14,116 nt of DNA, taken from positions 1-14,116 of the forward strand of contig JBIOUF010000176.1 of NCBI GenBank assembly GCA_044866695.1, in the 5' to 3' direction. The notes beneath the pieces are model-generated. The model was not told the origin of the DNA and made no database searches. It saw nothing but the letters and a program-made list of their open reading frames with translations. The position numbers and the translations under genes are program-made. Source of the DNA: JBIOUF01 sp044866695 (GTDB lineage: Bacteria > Actinomycetota > Actinomycetes > Propionibacteriales > Nocardioidaceae). Below are positions 1 to 5,873 of the stretch, piece after piece (within the stretch, counting starts at the first letter, position 1; each line of letters starts with the position of its first letter).

Positions 1-70
1 CCCAGCCGGCCCAGCACATGGCCAGGATCGTCGTCACGGCCGCGGGCACCAGCCACGCCAGGATCTCCAC
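1..70 (-). CDS. Membrane protein, N-terminal fragment (runs off the left edge)
   Basis: The reverse strand reads from a GTG at 70 through 23 codons to the window edge. It gives a hydrophobic start (MEILAWLVPAAVTTILAMCW) that looks like a first transmembrane segment with an external N-terminus. An in-frame TAG lies four codons upstream, so the GTG is the first usable start. A TAGCCT -10-like hexamer ends six bases before it, as expected for a leaderless transcript. It follows moaE on the same strand but is about 186 bases away and seems to have its own promoter. Only the first segment is visible, so the family cannot be named. From memory, short membrane proteins of this kind often sit beside moaE in actinomycetes. 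Confidence 0.6.
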   Translation of the reverse strand, partial: MEILAWLVPAAVTTILAMCWAGW

Positions 71-76
71 GGGCCC

Positions 77-82
77 AGGCTA
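77..82 (-). promoter_or_regulatory. -10 element for the partial membrane protein gene
   Basis: The reverse strand reads TAGCCT, fitting TAnnnT, six bases before the GTG at 70. This geometry matches several other starts in the window. I see no convincing -35 hexamer. Confidence 0.4.
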
Positions 83-256
83 GGCGGCCGCCCGATGCGG
101 ACGGTGGAACCGAGTGCGTTCCGGCGGTCGCGTCTCATGAGCATGCGGGAGACCGGGCGGGACTGCCAGGGGGTACCTGCCACGGCCGAGCCGGGGTCGG
201 TCACCCCACCGGCCGCGGCCTTCCAGATGGCAGCAGTGCAGGCGACCCGGCGCAGC

Positions 257-691
257 TCAGGGGGTGCCGACCCACTGCTCCGTGCCGTCGGCGAACAACT
301 GGTGCTTCCAGATCGGCACCTCCGCCTTCAGCCGGTCGATCAGCGCGCGGGAGGCGTCGAAGGCCACCGGCCGGTGCGAGGCCGCGGCCGCGACGACCAC
401 GGCCGCGTCGCCGACGACCAGGTGCCCGGTGCGGTGCACCGCGGCGAACGCCGTCGCGCCGTACTCCGCGGCCACCTTCTCCACCACATCGCGGAGGCGG
501 TCCAGCGCGGTGGGGTGGGCGGTGTACTCCAAGGCGGACACGGCCCGGCCGTCGTCGTGGTCGCGCACCACCCCGACGAACAGCACCACTCCTCCGGCCT
601 GGTCGTGGCCGACGGCGCCCAGCACCTCGGCGACGTCCAGCGGTGCGTCGCGGATCGCGACGAGCCGGACGACGGGCGCGGGGTCGGTCAC
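257..691 (-). CDS. moaE: MoaE, molybdopterin synthase catalytic (large) subunit
   Basis: This 144-residue protein is MoaE, which with thiocarboxylated MoaD converts cyclic pyranopterin monophosphate to molybdopterin in the cytoplasm. Family motifs appear in order: GVVRDHDDG (40-48), EYTAHP (55-60), HRTGHLVVGD (86-95), SHR (105-107), then LK (Lys122) and PIWKHQ (Lys129). These lysines have the seven-residue spacing of the catalytic Lys119 and Lys126 of the E. coli enzyme. The length is normal. The start is GTG at 691, with a TAGGCT -10-like box ending six bases upstream, so the mRNA is probably leaderless. No other moa gene is in view; MoaD must be encoded elsewhere. The gene is intact. Confidence 0.95.
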   Translation of the reverse strand: MTDPAPVVRLVAIRDAPLDVAEVLGAVGHDQAGGVVLFVGVVRDHDDGRAVSALEYTAHPTALDRLRDVVEKVAAEYGATAFAAVHRTGHLVVGDAAVVVAAAASHRPVAFDASRALIDRLKAEVPIWKHQLFADGTEQWVGTP

Positions 692-697
692 ACGTCG

Positions 698-703
698 AGC
701 CTA
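698..703 (-). promoter_or_regulatory. -10 element of moaE (leaderless)
   Basis: The reverse strand reads TAGGCT, then six bases, then the GTG start of moaE at 691. The distance would place transcription start at or next to the start codon. Confidence 0.45.
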
Positions 704-719
704 GACGGACTCCGGCACG

Positions 720-732
720 TCGAACCGTCAAC
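720..732 (-). repeat. Inverted single copy of the 22-bp array motif
   Basis: The reverse strand reads TTGACGGTTCGAC, one base different from the TTGACGGCTCGAC core of the tandem array that starts about 67 bases to the right, and in the opposite orientation. The two could pair in single-stranded DNA or RNA. Confidence 0.5.
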
Positions 733-753
733 TCTGGCGCGGCCTTCGCCGCT

Positions 754-785
754 GGTTGAGATGCGAGCTTGCGAGCCTCGAGACC
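754..785. repeat. GGTTGAG...CTCGAGACC imperfect palindromic repeat
   Basis: A 32-base element starts GGTTGAG and ends CTCGAGACC, with GCGAGC twice in its middle. Elements with these termini and a GCGAGC-type core are, to my recollection, dispersed many times in genomes of Nocardioides and relatives. Only one copy is in this window, so its dispersed nature is recalled, not seen. Confidence 0.5.
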
Positions 786-799
786 AAGACGCCTGACGT

Positions 800-899
800 T
801 GACGGCTCGACCCACCACGATTGACGGGTCGGCCCACCACGATTGACGGCTCGACCCGCCAACACTGACGGCTCGACCCACCAGGACTGACGGCTCGAC
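800..899. repeat. 22-bp tandem repeat array, 4 full units plus a partial one
   Basis: Units start at 800, 822, 844 and 866, each 22 bases long, with a fifth partial unit from 888 to 899. The common part is TGACGGCTCGACCCACCA followed by four more variable bases (CGAT in the first two units; units three and four differ around there). Units differ by a few substitutions but no indels. The array ends 30 bases before the -10 box of the zincin gene. No open frame of protein quality runs through it. Confidence 0.85.
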
Positions 900-929
900 G
901 TGGACGGGGGGGTGGTTGCGGGACGCGGG

Positions 930-935
930 TAGGTT
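930..935 (+). promoter_or_regulatory. -10 element of the zincin-like gene (leaderless)
   Basis: TAGGTT lies seven bases before the ATG at 943 and there is no Shine-Dalgarno sequence between them. This supports both the chosen start and a leaderless mRNA. The -35 region falls in a G-rich stretch just after the 22-bp array. Confidence 0.5.
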
Positions 936-942
936 GGGCGGC

Positions 943-2340
943 ATGACGAACGACCCGGCCGAGCGACCGGACGACGACTCGCCGAACCCGTTCAAGGGCA
1001 CGCCGTTCGAGCAGATCTTCTCGGCGCTGGGCGGGCTGGCCGGGGCGGGCGGGGCCGGGCAGCCGGGGCTGTCGATGCCCGACCTCGGCGCGCTGATGAG
1101 CCAGATGCAGTCGCTGATGACCCCCCACGACGGAGCGGTGAACTGGACGCTGGCCAAGGACGTCGCCCGGCGTACCACCGCACAGCACCCCGACCCGTCG
1201 GTGTCGGCGCCGGACCGGGGCCGCATCGCGGACGCCTACCGGCTGGCCGACCACTGGCTGGACTCGGCGACCGAGCTGCCCAGCGGCGTGTCGACGACCG
1301 AGGGCTGGAGCCGCGCGGAGTGGGTGGAGAACACCATGCCGGTCTGGCAGACCCTCGTGGAACCGGTCGCCGAGCACGTCGTCGGCGCGATGGGCCAGGC
1401 GCTGCCGGAGCAGGCCAAGGCGATGGCCGGTCCGCTGCTGGGGCTGATCGGACAGGCCGGCGGGGCGATGTTCGGCACCCAGGTCGGACAGGCGGTCGGC
1501 GGGCTGGCCGGCGAGGTGCTCACCTCCACCGACATCGGGCTCCCGCTGGCACCGGCCGGGAGGGCGGCACTGCTGCCGGCCAACGTGGGGGCGTTCGCCG
1601 AGGGGCTGGACGTCCCCGAGGAGGACGTCTGGCTGTACCTGGCCCTGCGCGACGCCGCGCACCACCGGCTGTTCGCGCACGTGCCGTGGCTGGCCGGGCA
1701 CCTGGTGGCCGCCGTCGAGGACTACGGGCGGGGCACCACGATCGACGTGTCGAAGATCGAGTCCTCGCTCTCCTCGATCGACCCCACGAACCCACAGGCG
1801 GTCCAGGAGGCGCTCGAGGGCGGGCTGTTCGAGCCGGAGAAGACCCCGCAGCAGCAGGCCGCGCTGGTGCGGCTGGAGACCGCGCTGGCCCTCGTCGAGG
1901 GCTGGGTCGACGAGGTGGTCGGGCAGGCCACCGACGGCCGGATGCCCAACGCGGCCAAGCTGCAGGAGGTCGTACGCCGCCGGCGTGCGGCGGGCGGCCC
2001 CGCGGAGGCGACGTTCGCCGCCTTGGTCGGGCTGGAGCTGCGGCCTCGCCGGCTGCGCGACGCCTCCACGCTGTGGGGCAGCCTGCGGTCCCGTCAGGGG
2101 GCCGCCGCACGGGACGCGGTCTGGGCCCACCCCGACCTGCTCCCGACGGCCGCCGACCTCGACGACCCGCTCGGCTTCAAGGAGACGCCGACCGAGGCGC
2201 TGTCGGACGCCGAGTTCGACGCCGCCCTCGCCGAGCTGCTGGACCGGCCCGAGCCGGACGCCGGCACCCCCGAGCCGGCCCCGGACCCCCCCGAGGGCGA
2301 CTCCGGCGCACCCGGCGGGGACGCGCCGCAGCAGGGGTGA
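943..2340 (+). CDS. Zincin-like putative hydrolase, 'coenzyme F420 biosynthesis associated' family (DUF2342 type)
   Basis: This 465-residue protein matches, by pattern, the actinobacterial zincin-2/DUF2342 family annotated as a putative hydrolase associated with coenzyme F420 biosynthesis; its substrate is unknown. An acidic, disordered start (1-30) with the NPFKGTPFEQIF motif precedes a Gly-rich part. Then come GQAVGGLAGEVLTSTDIGLPL (about 183-202, Gly-rich), DVPEEDVWLYLALRDAAHHRLFAHVPWL (about 223-250, the proposed metal site) and a helical C-terminal half ending in a Pro/Glu/Asp-rich tail. As I recall, relatives usually have Glu where this one has Asp237 (RDAAHHRLF). The ATG at 943 follows a leaderless -10 box; an upstream start at 916 would run into that promoter. 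The stop overlaps the GTG of the Nudix gene, indicating translational coupling. No F420 gene is near, so the family name says little about the role here. Confidence 0.8.
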   Translation: MTNDPAERPDDDSPNPFKGTPFEQIFSALGGLAGAGGAGQPGLSMPDLGALMSQMQSLMTPHDGAVNWTLAKDVARRTTAQHPDPSVSAPDRGRIADAYRLADHWLDSATELPSGVSTTEGWSRAEWVENTMPVWQTLVEPVAEHVVGAMGQALPEQAKAMAGPLLGLIGQAGGAMFGTQVGQAVGGLAGEVLTSTDIGLPLAPAGRAALLPANVGAFAEGLDVPEEDVWLYLALRDAAHHRLFAHVPWLAGHLVAAVEDYGRGTTIDVSKIESSLSSIDPTNPQAVQEALEGGLFEPEKTPQQQAALVRLETALALVEGWVDEVVGQATDGRMPNAAKLQEVVRRRRAAGGPAEATFAALVGLELRPRRLRDASTLWGSLRSRQGAAARDAVWAHPDLLPTAADLDDPLGFKETPTEALSDAEFDAALAELLDRPEPDAGTPEPAPDPPEGDSGAPGGDAPQQG

Positions 2341-2885
2341 GCGCGGCCGCGGACGCGGTGTCGCTGCTGAGCGCCTGGCCGGCCCCGGACCCCGGGCAGG
2401 ACCGGCTCAGGCGCGAGTACCTCGACCTGCTGCGCCGGCGGCCCGACGCGACCGACCGGGGTTGTCGTCCCGACCACCTGACCGCGTCGGCCCTGCTCGT
2501 GTCGGCCGACCGGCGGCGGTGCCTGCTGACCCTGCATGCCAAGGCGGGGCGGTGGTTCCAGCTCGGCGGCCACTGCGAGGCGACCGACCCCTCGCTGGCC
2601 GAGGCGGCCCGCCGCGAGGCCGAGGAGGAGTCCGGGCTGACCGGGATCGTCGTCGACCCGGTGCCGCTGCAGCTCGACGCGCACCGGGTGGCGTTCTGCG
2701 GCGGGCCGGGGACGCGTCACCTCGACGTACGGTTCCTGGCCGGCGCCGCTCCAGGGGCCGAGGAGACGACGTACGGCGCCGAGTCGACCGACCTACGCTG
2801 GTGGCCGCTGGACCGGCTGCCCACCGACGAGCGCTCCGTCGTCGACCTGGTGCGCCTCGCCCAGCAGCGGCTGGCCGTCGGCTGA
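2337..2885 (+). CDS. Nudix hydrolase
   Basis: This 182-residue protein has a Nudix box at about 78-101 (GHCEATD...RREAEEESGL). The REAEEESGL part fits the REUxEExGU consensus and binds the catalytic metal; the spacer after the first Gly is one residue longer than canonical, as in many actinobacterial relatives. Nudix enzymes split nucleoside diphosphates linked to another group; the substrate cannot be told from sequence. The GTG start at 2337 shares bases with the TGA of the preceding zincin gene (GTGA, 4-base overlap), so the two form an operon. Its last 93 bases lie antisense to the 3' end of the converging metallopeptidase gene. The RHLDVRF segment and the downstream WWPLDRLP segment are typical of standalone Nudix proteins. 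Confidence 0.88.
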   Translation: MSAAADAVSLLSAWPAPDPGQDRLRREYLDLLRRRPDATDRGCRPDHLTASALLVSADRRRCLLTLHAKAGRWFQLGGHCEATDPSLAEAARREAEEESGLTGIVVDPVPLQLDAHRVAFCGGPGTRHLDVRFLAGAAPGAEETTYGAESTDLRWWPLDRLPTDERSVVDLVRLAQQRLAVG

Positions 2886-3398
2886 ACCCGGCGTGTCGGC
2901 GTGGCCGCGGGCGGCGTGGGCGACCCCTTCGAGGAACCCCTTGGCCCGCTCGGCCCTCGGGTAGCGGTCCACCAGCGCCCAGAACGCCGGCGAGTGCCCA
3001 GGCTCGACCAGGTGCGCCAGCTCGTGGACCAAGACGTAGTCGGTGACCCAGCCGGGCATCCCCTGCAGCCGCGTGGAGAGGCGGATCGCCCCGTCGTCGG
3101 GGGTGCAGGACCCCCACCGGGTCTGCTGGTTGGCGACCCACCGGACGCTCCGGGGCCGGGCCAGCCCGTCGAGGTAGCGCGCGCTCAGGTCGCGGGCCCG
3201 CCGCTCCAGCGACTCGTCGGTGGGGCGCCTGCGGGCCTCCGACCGCTGCAGCCGTCGCACCATCGTGGCCACCCACTGCTGCTCCTCGGCGCGCGACAGG
3301 CGGGCGGGCACCAGGACGACGATGCGGCCCTCCTCGCGGTAGGCCGAGACGGTGCGCCGGCGCCGGCGGCTGCGGCGTACCTCCACCTCCGGCTCCAT
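2793..3398 (-). CDS. YgjP-type (DUF45, M48-like) zinc metallopeptidase
   Basis: This 201-residue protein carries HELAH (125-129) and a third ligand His135 in EPGHSPAFW, the gluzincin-like arrangement of the YgjP/SprT-like DUF45 family. It also has the family motif TRWGSC (93-98). The first 20 residues are very arginine-rich, suggesting contact with nucleic acid. The physiological substrate of the family is not established. The ATG at 3398 lies nine bases after the stop of the PHP gene, so it is the second gene of that leftward operon. The last 31 residues are encoded opposite the end of the Nudix gene and look like an unconserved tail; the fold should be complete by about residue 160. No transmembrane segment or signal peptide is visible. 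Confidence 0.85.
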   Translation of the reverse strand: MEPEVEVRRSRRRRRTVSAYREEGRIVVLVPARLSRAEEQQWVATMVRRLQRSEARRRPTDESLERRARDLSARYLDGLARPRSVRWVANQQTRWGSCTPDDGAIRLSTRLQGMPGWVTDYVLVHELAHLVEPGHSPAFWALVDRYPRAERAKGFLEGVAHAARGHADTPGSADGQPLLGEAHQVDDGALVGGQPVQRPPA

Positions 3399-3407
3399 GA
3401 TCGAACG

Positions 3408-4436
3408 CTACCCCGCAGCCCACTCCAGCAGGCGCTCGAGCGGCCAGGTGTTGACGACCCGGTCGGGGGGCACGCCGAGGCGGGTCGCGCGGGCGGCGCC
3501 GTACTGGAGGAAGTCCAGCTGGCCGGGGGCGTGCGCGTCGCTGTCCAGGGAGAACAAGCAGCCCATCTCCAGGGCCATCCCGAGCAGGTCGTCGGGAGGG
3601 TCCTGGCGCTCGGGCCGGCTGTTGATCTCCACGGCGACCCCGTTGTCGCGGCAGGCGGCGAACACGGCCTCGGCGTCGAAACGGCTCTGGGGCCGGGTCC
3701 CGCGACCGCCCGTGACCAGGCGGCCGGTGCAGTGCCCGAGCACGTTGGTCTCGCGATGCCGCACCGCGGTGACCATGCGCCGGGTCATCGGGTCGGGGTC
3801 CATCCGCAGCTTGGAGTGCACGGACGCGACCACGACGTCGAGCCGGCCGAGCATCTGGTCGGTCTGGTCCAGCCCGCCGTCCTCGAGGATGTCGACCTCG
3901 ATGCCGCGCAGCAGCCGCATCCGGCCGCCGAGGTGCTCGTTGACCGCGTCGACCACGTCCAGCTGCCGGCGGAGCCGCTCGACCGAGAGGCCGTTCGCCA
4001 CGGTGAGCCGCGGCGAGTGGTCGGTGAGCGCCAGGTAGGACCGGCCGAGCTCGTCGGCGGTGGCGACCATCTCCTCGATCGGGGAGCCGCCGTCGGACCA
4101 GTCGGAGTGGGAGTGCAGGTCGCCGCGCACGGCGGCCAGGAGCTGCTCGCCGCCGGTGGCCAGCGGCGCTGCCCGGCTCTCCAGCTCGGCCAGGTAGCCG
4201 GGTACCTCTCCGCGCACCGCCTCGGCGACCACCGAGCCGGTCGCGCGGCCGATGCCCGGCAGCTGCTGCAGCGTGCCCGCGGCCACGCGCTCCTCGAGCT
4301 CACCCGGCGGCAGCCGCAGCACGGTGGCCGCGGCGTTGCGGAACGCCTTCACCTTGTAGGTCTCCGACCTGGTCCGCTCCAGGAGGAACGCGATGCGCCG
4401 CAGCGCACCCACGGGGTCGGGCGGGGTCGCGGTCAC
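3408..4436 (-). CDS. HhH-PHP protein (PolX-like N-terminus and PHP phosphoesterase, no polymerase domain)
   Basis: This 342-residue protein has two parts. Residues 1-90 resemble the helical N-terminal domain of PolX-family enzymes, with a helix-hairpin-helix LPGIGRATGSVV (59-70) that binds DNA. Residues 104-310 are a PHP domain with a near-complete metal-ligand set: DLHSHSDWSDG (106-116), TDHS (138-141), GIEVDIL (178-184), SVHSKLRM (205-212), GHCTGRL (234-240) and DSDAH (298-302). PHP domains cleave phosphoesters, and in PolX they act as a 3'-5' exonuclease or related end-cleaning activity. The polymerase palm and fingers are absent, so a nuclease or phosphatase acting on DNA ends is a fair inference. 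The GTG start at 4436 gives the expected length. It is operonic with the downstream metallopeptidase gene. Confidence 0.85.
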   Translation of the reverse strand: MTATPPDPVGALRRIAFLLERTRSETYKVKAFRNAAATVLRLPPGELEERVAAGTLQQLPGIGRATGSVVAEAVRGEVPGYLAELESRAAPLATGGEQLLAAVRGDLHSHSDWSDGGSPIEEMVATADELGRSYLALTDHSPRLTVANGLSVERLRRQLDVVDAVNEHLGGRMRLLRGIEVDILEDGGLDQTDQMLGRLDVVVASVHSKLRMDPDPMTRRMVTAVRHRETNVLGHCTGRLVTGGRGTRPQSRFDAEAVFAACRDNGVAVEINSRPERQDPPDDLLGMALEMGCLFSLDSDAHAPGQLDFLQYGAARATRLGVPPDRVVNTWPLERLLEWAAG

Positions 4437-4661
4437 CCCGGGAGTTTCTTTCGTCCACAGCCTCGGGACAACCGTCCGCCCAGGTCAGGTCCGCCGCCGT
4501 GCCCGCGCTGCCGGGCGTGTCCCCCACAGTGGCGTGCACCGCCCCGGGCCCCTCGTCCACAGTGCCGTCCGCAGGGTCCACACGTTCTCCCCAGGCGTGT
4601 CCACAGGGGTGGACAACCTCGCGTTGACCCTGCCGGCCCGCGCTGCGTAGCGTCCTGGCTC
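4437..4661. promoter_or_regulatory. DnaA-box-like cluster in gene-free region upstream of the PHP gene
   Basis: This stretch holds no credible gene. On the forward strand it carries TCGTCCACA at 4451-4459 and 4553-4561, GGGTCCACA at 4574-4582 and GTGTCCACA at 4597-4605. On the reverse strand TTGTCCACC reads from 4616 to 4608. The consensus DnaA box of high-GC actinomycetes is TTGTCCACA, so two sites fit with one mismatch, the reverse one has one mismatch and the others two. The 7-mer GTCCACA should be rare at this base composition. No dnaA, dnaN or gidA gene is near, so this is probably not oriC; a DnaA-titrating or regulatory cluster is possible. Confidence 0.45.
4624..4653 (+). promoter_or_regulatory. 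Candidate sigma-70-type promoter for a rightward small transcript
   Basis: TTGACC at 4624-4629 and TAGCGT at 4648-4653 are separated by 18 bases, a good vegetative promoter pattern. Transcription would start about 4660. No rightward gene follows before the antisense 3' end of the enoyl-CoA hydratase-like gene, so the likely product is a non-coding RNA. Confidence 0.4.
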
Positions 4662-4736
4662 ACAGGGCCCCCGGACCGACCGGGACGACACCGGCAAGGG
4701 GAAGGCGGGTGTCGGACCGGGAGACCGGGGGCCTGT
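4661..4736 (+). ncRNA. Candidate structured small RNA (long two-part hairpin)
   Basis: The outer stem pairs 4662-4674 with 4725-4736 (ACAGGGCCCCCGG with CCGGGGGCCTGT, 12 pairs and one bulged G). The inner stem pairs 4686-4692 (CGACACC) with 4708-4714 (GGTGTCG), closing a purine-rich 15-base loop. The internal loop carries ACCGGGA on both sides. The outer stem starts where a promoter at 4624-4653 would begin transcription. I do not recognise a known family; the GGAAGG...AGCAGCC of SRP RNA is absent. Because the hairpin is symmetric it could instead serve as a terminator for the leftward enoyl-CoA hydratase-like gene, though no U-tract follows on either strand. Confidence 0.3.
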
Positions 4737-4761
4737 AGGCCTCCCGCCCGGCGACCGCTCC

Positions 4762-5565
4762 TCATGCGCCGCGGAACTGCGGAGCGCGCCGTTCCCGCAC
4801 CGCGCGGACGCCCTCGTGGAGGTCCTCGGTGGCCAGCGTCGTCGCCTGGGCCAGCGCCTCCCACTCCAGGCAGGCGTCCAGGTTCGCGTGCCCACCGCCG
4901 CGCAGGGCCGCCGTGGTCAGCCGGCTGGCCACGGGCGCGGTCGCCGCGACCTCGGCCGCGGTGGCCAGCACCCCGTCGAGGAAGCCCTCGTCCGGGTCGA
5001 CCCGCGAGACCAGCCCGAGGCGCAGCGCCTCGGCGGCGTCGACCATGCGTCCGGTGAGCAGCAGGTCGCGGGCGGCGGCGAGGCCCACCACGGCGGGCAG
5101 GGTGTACGTCGCGCCCATGCCGGCGTGCATGCCGAGGCGCACGAACGGCGCGGACATCCGGGCCGAGGCCGCGGCGAACCGGAGGTCGCAGGCCAGCGCC
5201 AGGCAGAGCCCCGCCCCGACCGCAGGGCCGTTCACCGCGGCGATGGTCGGCACCTCCAGCCGCCGCACCGACAGCCAGGTCCGGTAGAACCCGAGCATCC
5301 GGTCGCGCAGCAGGTGCACCGGGGCGTCGGGCTCGCCGGCGATCCAGCGCGGGTCGCCGCCGGAGCAGAACGCGCTGCCGGCACCGGTGACCACCAGGCA
5401 GCGCAGCCCGCGGTCCGTGGCCAGGTCGGACACGGCGGCGGCCCAGGACGCGGTCATGGGCGCCGACATCGCGTTGCGCTGGCCGGGGTTGTCCAAGGTG
5501 ACCAGCGCGACCCCCGGAGACGGCCGGTCGACCCTCAGGTGCGCATCGTGCTGGGGCGCGGTCAT
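4762..5565 (-). CDS. Enoyl-CoA hydratase/isomerase-family protein lacking both catalytic glutamates
   Basis: This 267-residue protein has the crotonase fold. The CoA-binding oxyanion segments AFCSGGD (65-71) and AVNGPAVGAG (110-119) and the RMSAPFVRLGMHAGMG segment (136-151) are clear. In enoyl-CoA hydratase the two catalytic glutamates (Glu144 and Glu164 of the rat enzyme) map to Cys121 and Phe141 here, keeping the 20-residue spacing. Ordinary hydration is therefore unlikely; a different CoA-thioester reaction or a binding role is inferred. The ATG at 5565 is preferred over a start at 5592 because a TACGCT -10 box lies eight bases before it, giving a leaderless mRNA. It is monocistronic and intact. 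Confidence 0.85.
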   Translation of the reverse strand: MTAPQHDAHLRVDRPSPGVALVTLDNPGQRNAMSAPMTASWAAAVSDLATDRGLRCLVVTGAGSAFCSGGDPRWIAGEPDAPVHLLRDRMLGFYRTWLSVRRLEVPTIAAVNGPAVGAGLCLALACDLRFAAASARMSAPFVRLGMHAGMGATYTLPAVVGLAAARDLLLTGRMVDAAEALRLGLVSRVDPDEGFLDGVLATAAEVAATAPVASRLTTAALRGGGHANLDACLEWEALAQATTLATEDLHEGVRAVRERRAPQFRGA

Positions 5566-5573
5566 GGCTGGGC

Positions 5574-5579
5574 AGCGTA
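5574..5579 (-). promoter_or_regulatory. -10 element of the enoyl-CoA hydratase-like gene (leaderless)
   Basis: The reverse strand reads TACGCT, eight bases before the ATG at 5565. There is no Shine-Dalgarno sequence between them. This decides the start of the gene. Confidence 0.45.
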
Positions 5580-5873
5580 GCCGGTGTCCCACGATCCCCA
5601 GGGCAGGCAGCGGACCTGGCGCTTCCGACGGGCCGCGGCTGACGGGACCTGGCAGGGAGCCGTGGTCCCCTGGGACGCCGGCCAGCTACCGCAAACGCCG
5701 CAAAAGCCGGAAACGGACCGGCAGGTGCCGCTCGAAACCGGCGTCGCGCCGTGCGCCGGAGCGAGGTCGGCCCGGCGCGTCGCGTAGATTGCGTGGCGGC
5801 CGTGAACCGCGGCACGGCGGGTCTCTCCCAGACTCCCCGCCGCAACGACCTGCGAACGAGCAAGGAGGCCGCG
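5580..5873. other. Intergenic region between enoyl-CoA hydratase-like gene and DUF5679-like gene
   Basis: The region holds a 9-base tandem triplet at 5689-5715 (CCGCAAACG, CCGCAAAAG, CCGGAAACG). A rightward open frame from a GTG at 5584 to 5787 (67 codons) has GC-rich third positions (about 85% by my count) but no Shine-Dalgarno sequence, promoter or recognisable motif. I leave it uncalled. TAGATT at 5785-5790 is a plausible -10 for the downstream gene. Confidence 0.5.
5785..5790 (+). promoter_or_regulatory. Candidate -10 element of the DUF5679-like gene
   Basis: TAGATT, in an otherwise GC-rich context, lies about 84 bases upstream of the ATG at 5874. This would give a leader of about 75 bases that ends with a strong Shine-Dalgarno sequence. 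No clear -35 is visible. Confidence 0.35.

Noticed and set aside
800..899. CRISPR array
   Set aside because: The 22-base units are directly abutting without spacers and no cas gene is present, so this is a simple tandem repeat.
201..1226. Long open frames on both strands over moaE, the repeats and the zincin gene
   Set aside because: They are by-products of very high GC content: they run antisense to, or out of frame with, moaE and the zincin gene, pass through the 22-bp array, and have Arg/Gly/Pro-rich nonsense composition.
4437..4661. Chromosomal origin oriC
   Set aside because: DnaA-box-like sites cluster here, but there is no dnaA, dnaN or AT-rich unwinding element nearby.
4661..4736. 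Signal recognition particle (4.5S) RNA
   Set aside because: Size and hairpin shape are suggestive, but the universal GGAAGG...AGCAGCC domain IV sequence is missing.
2901..5057. 718-codon forward open frame
   Set aside because: It lies antisense to the metallopeptidase, PHP and enoyl-CoA hydratase-like genes, which have clear catalytic motifs; its own product shows none.
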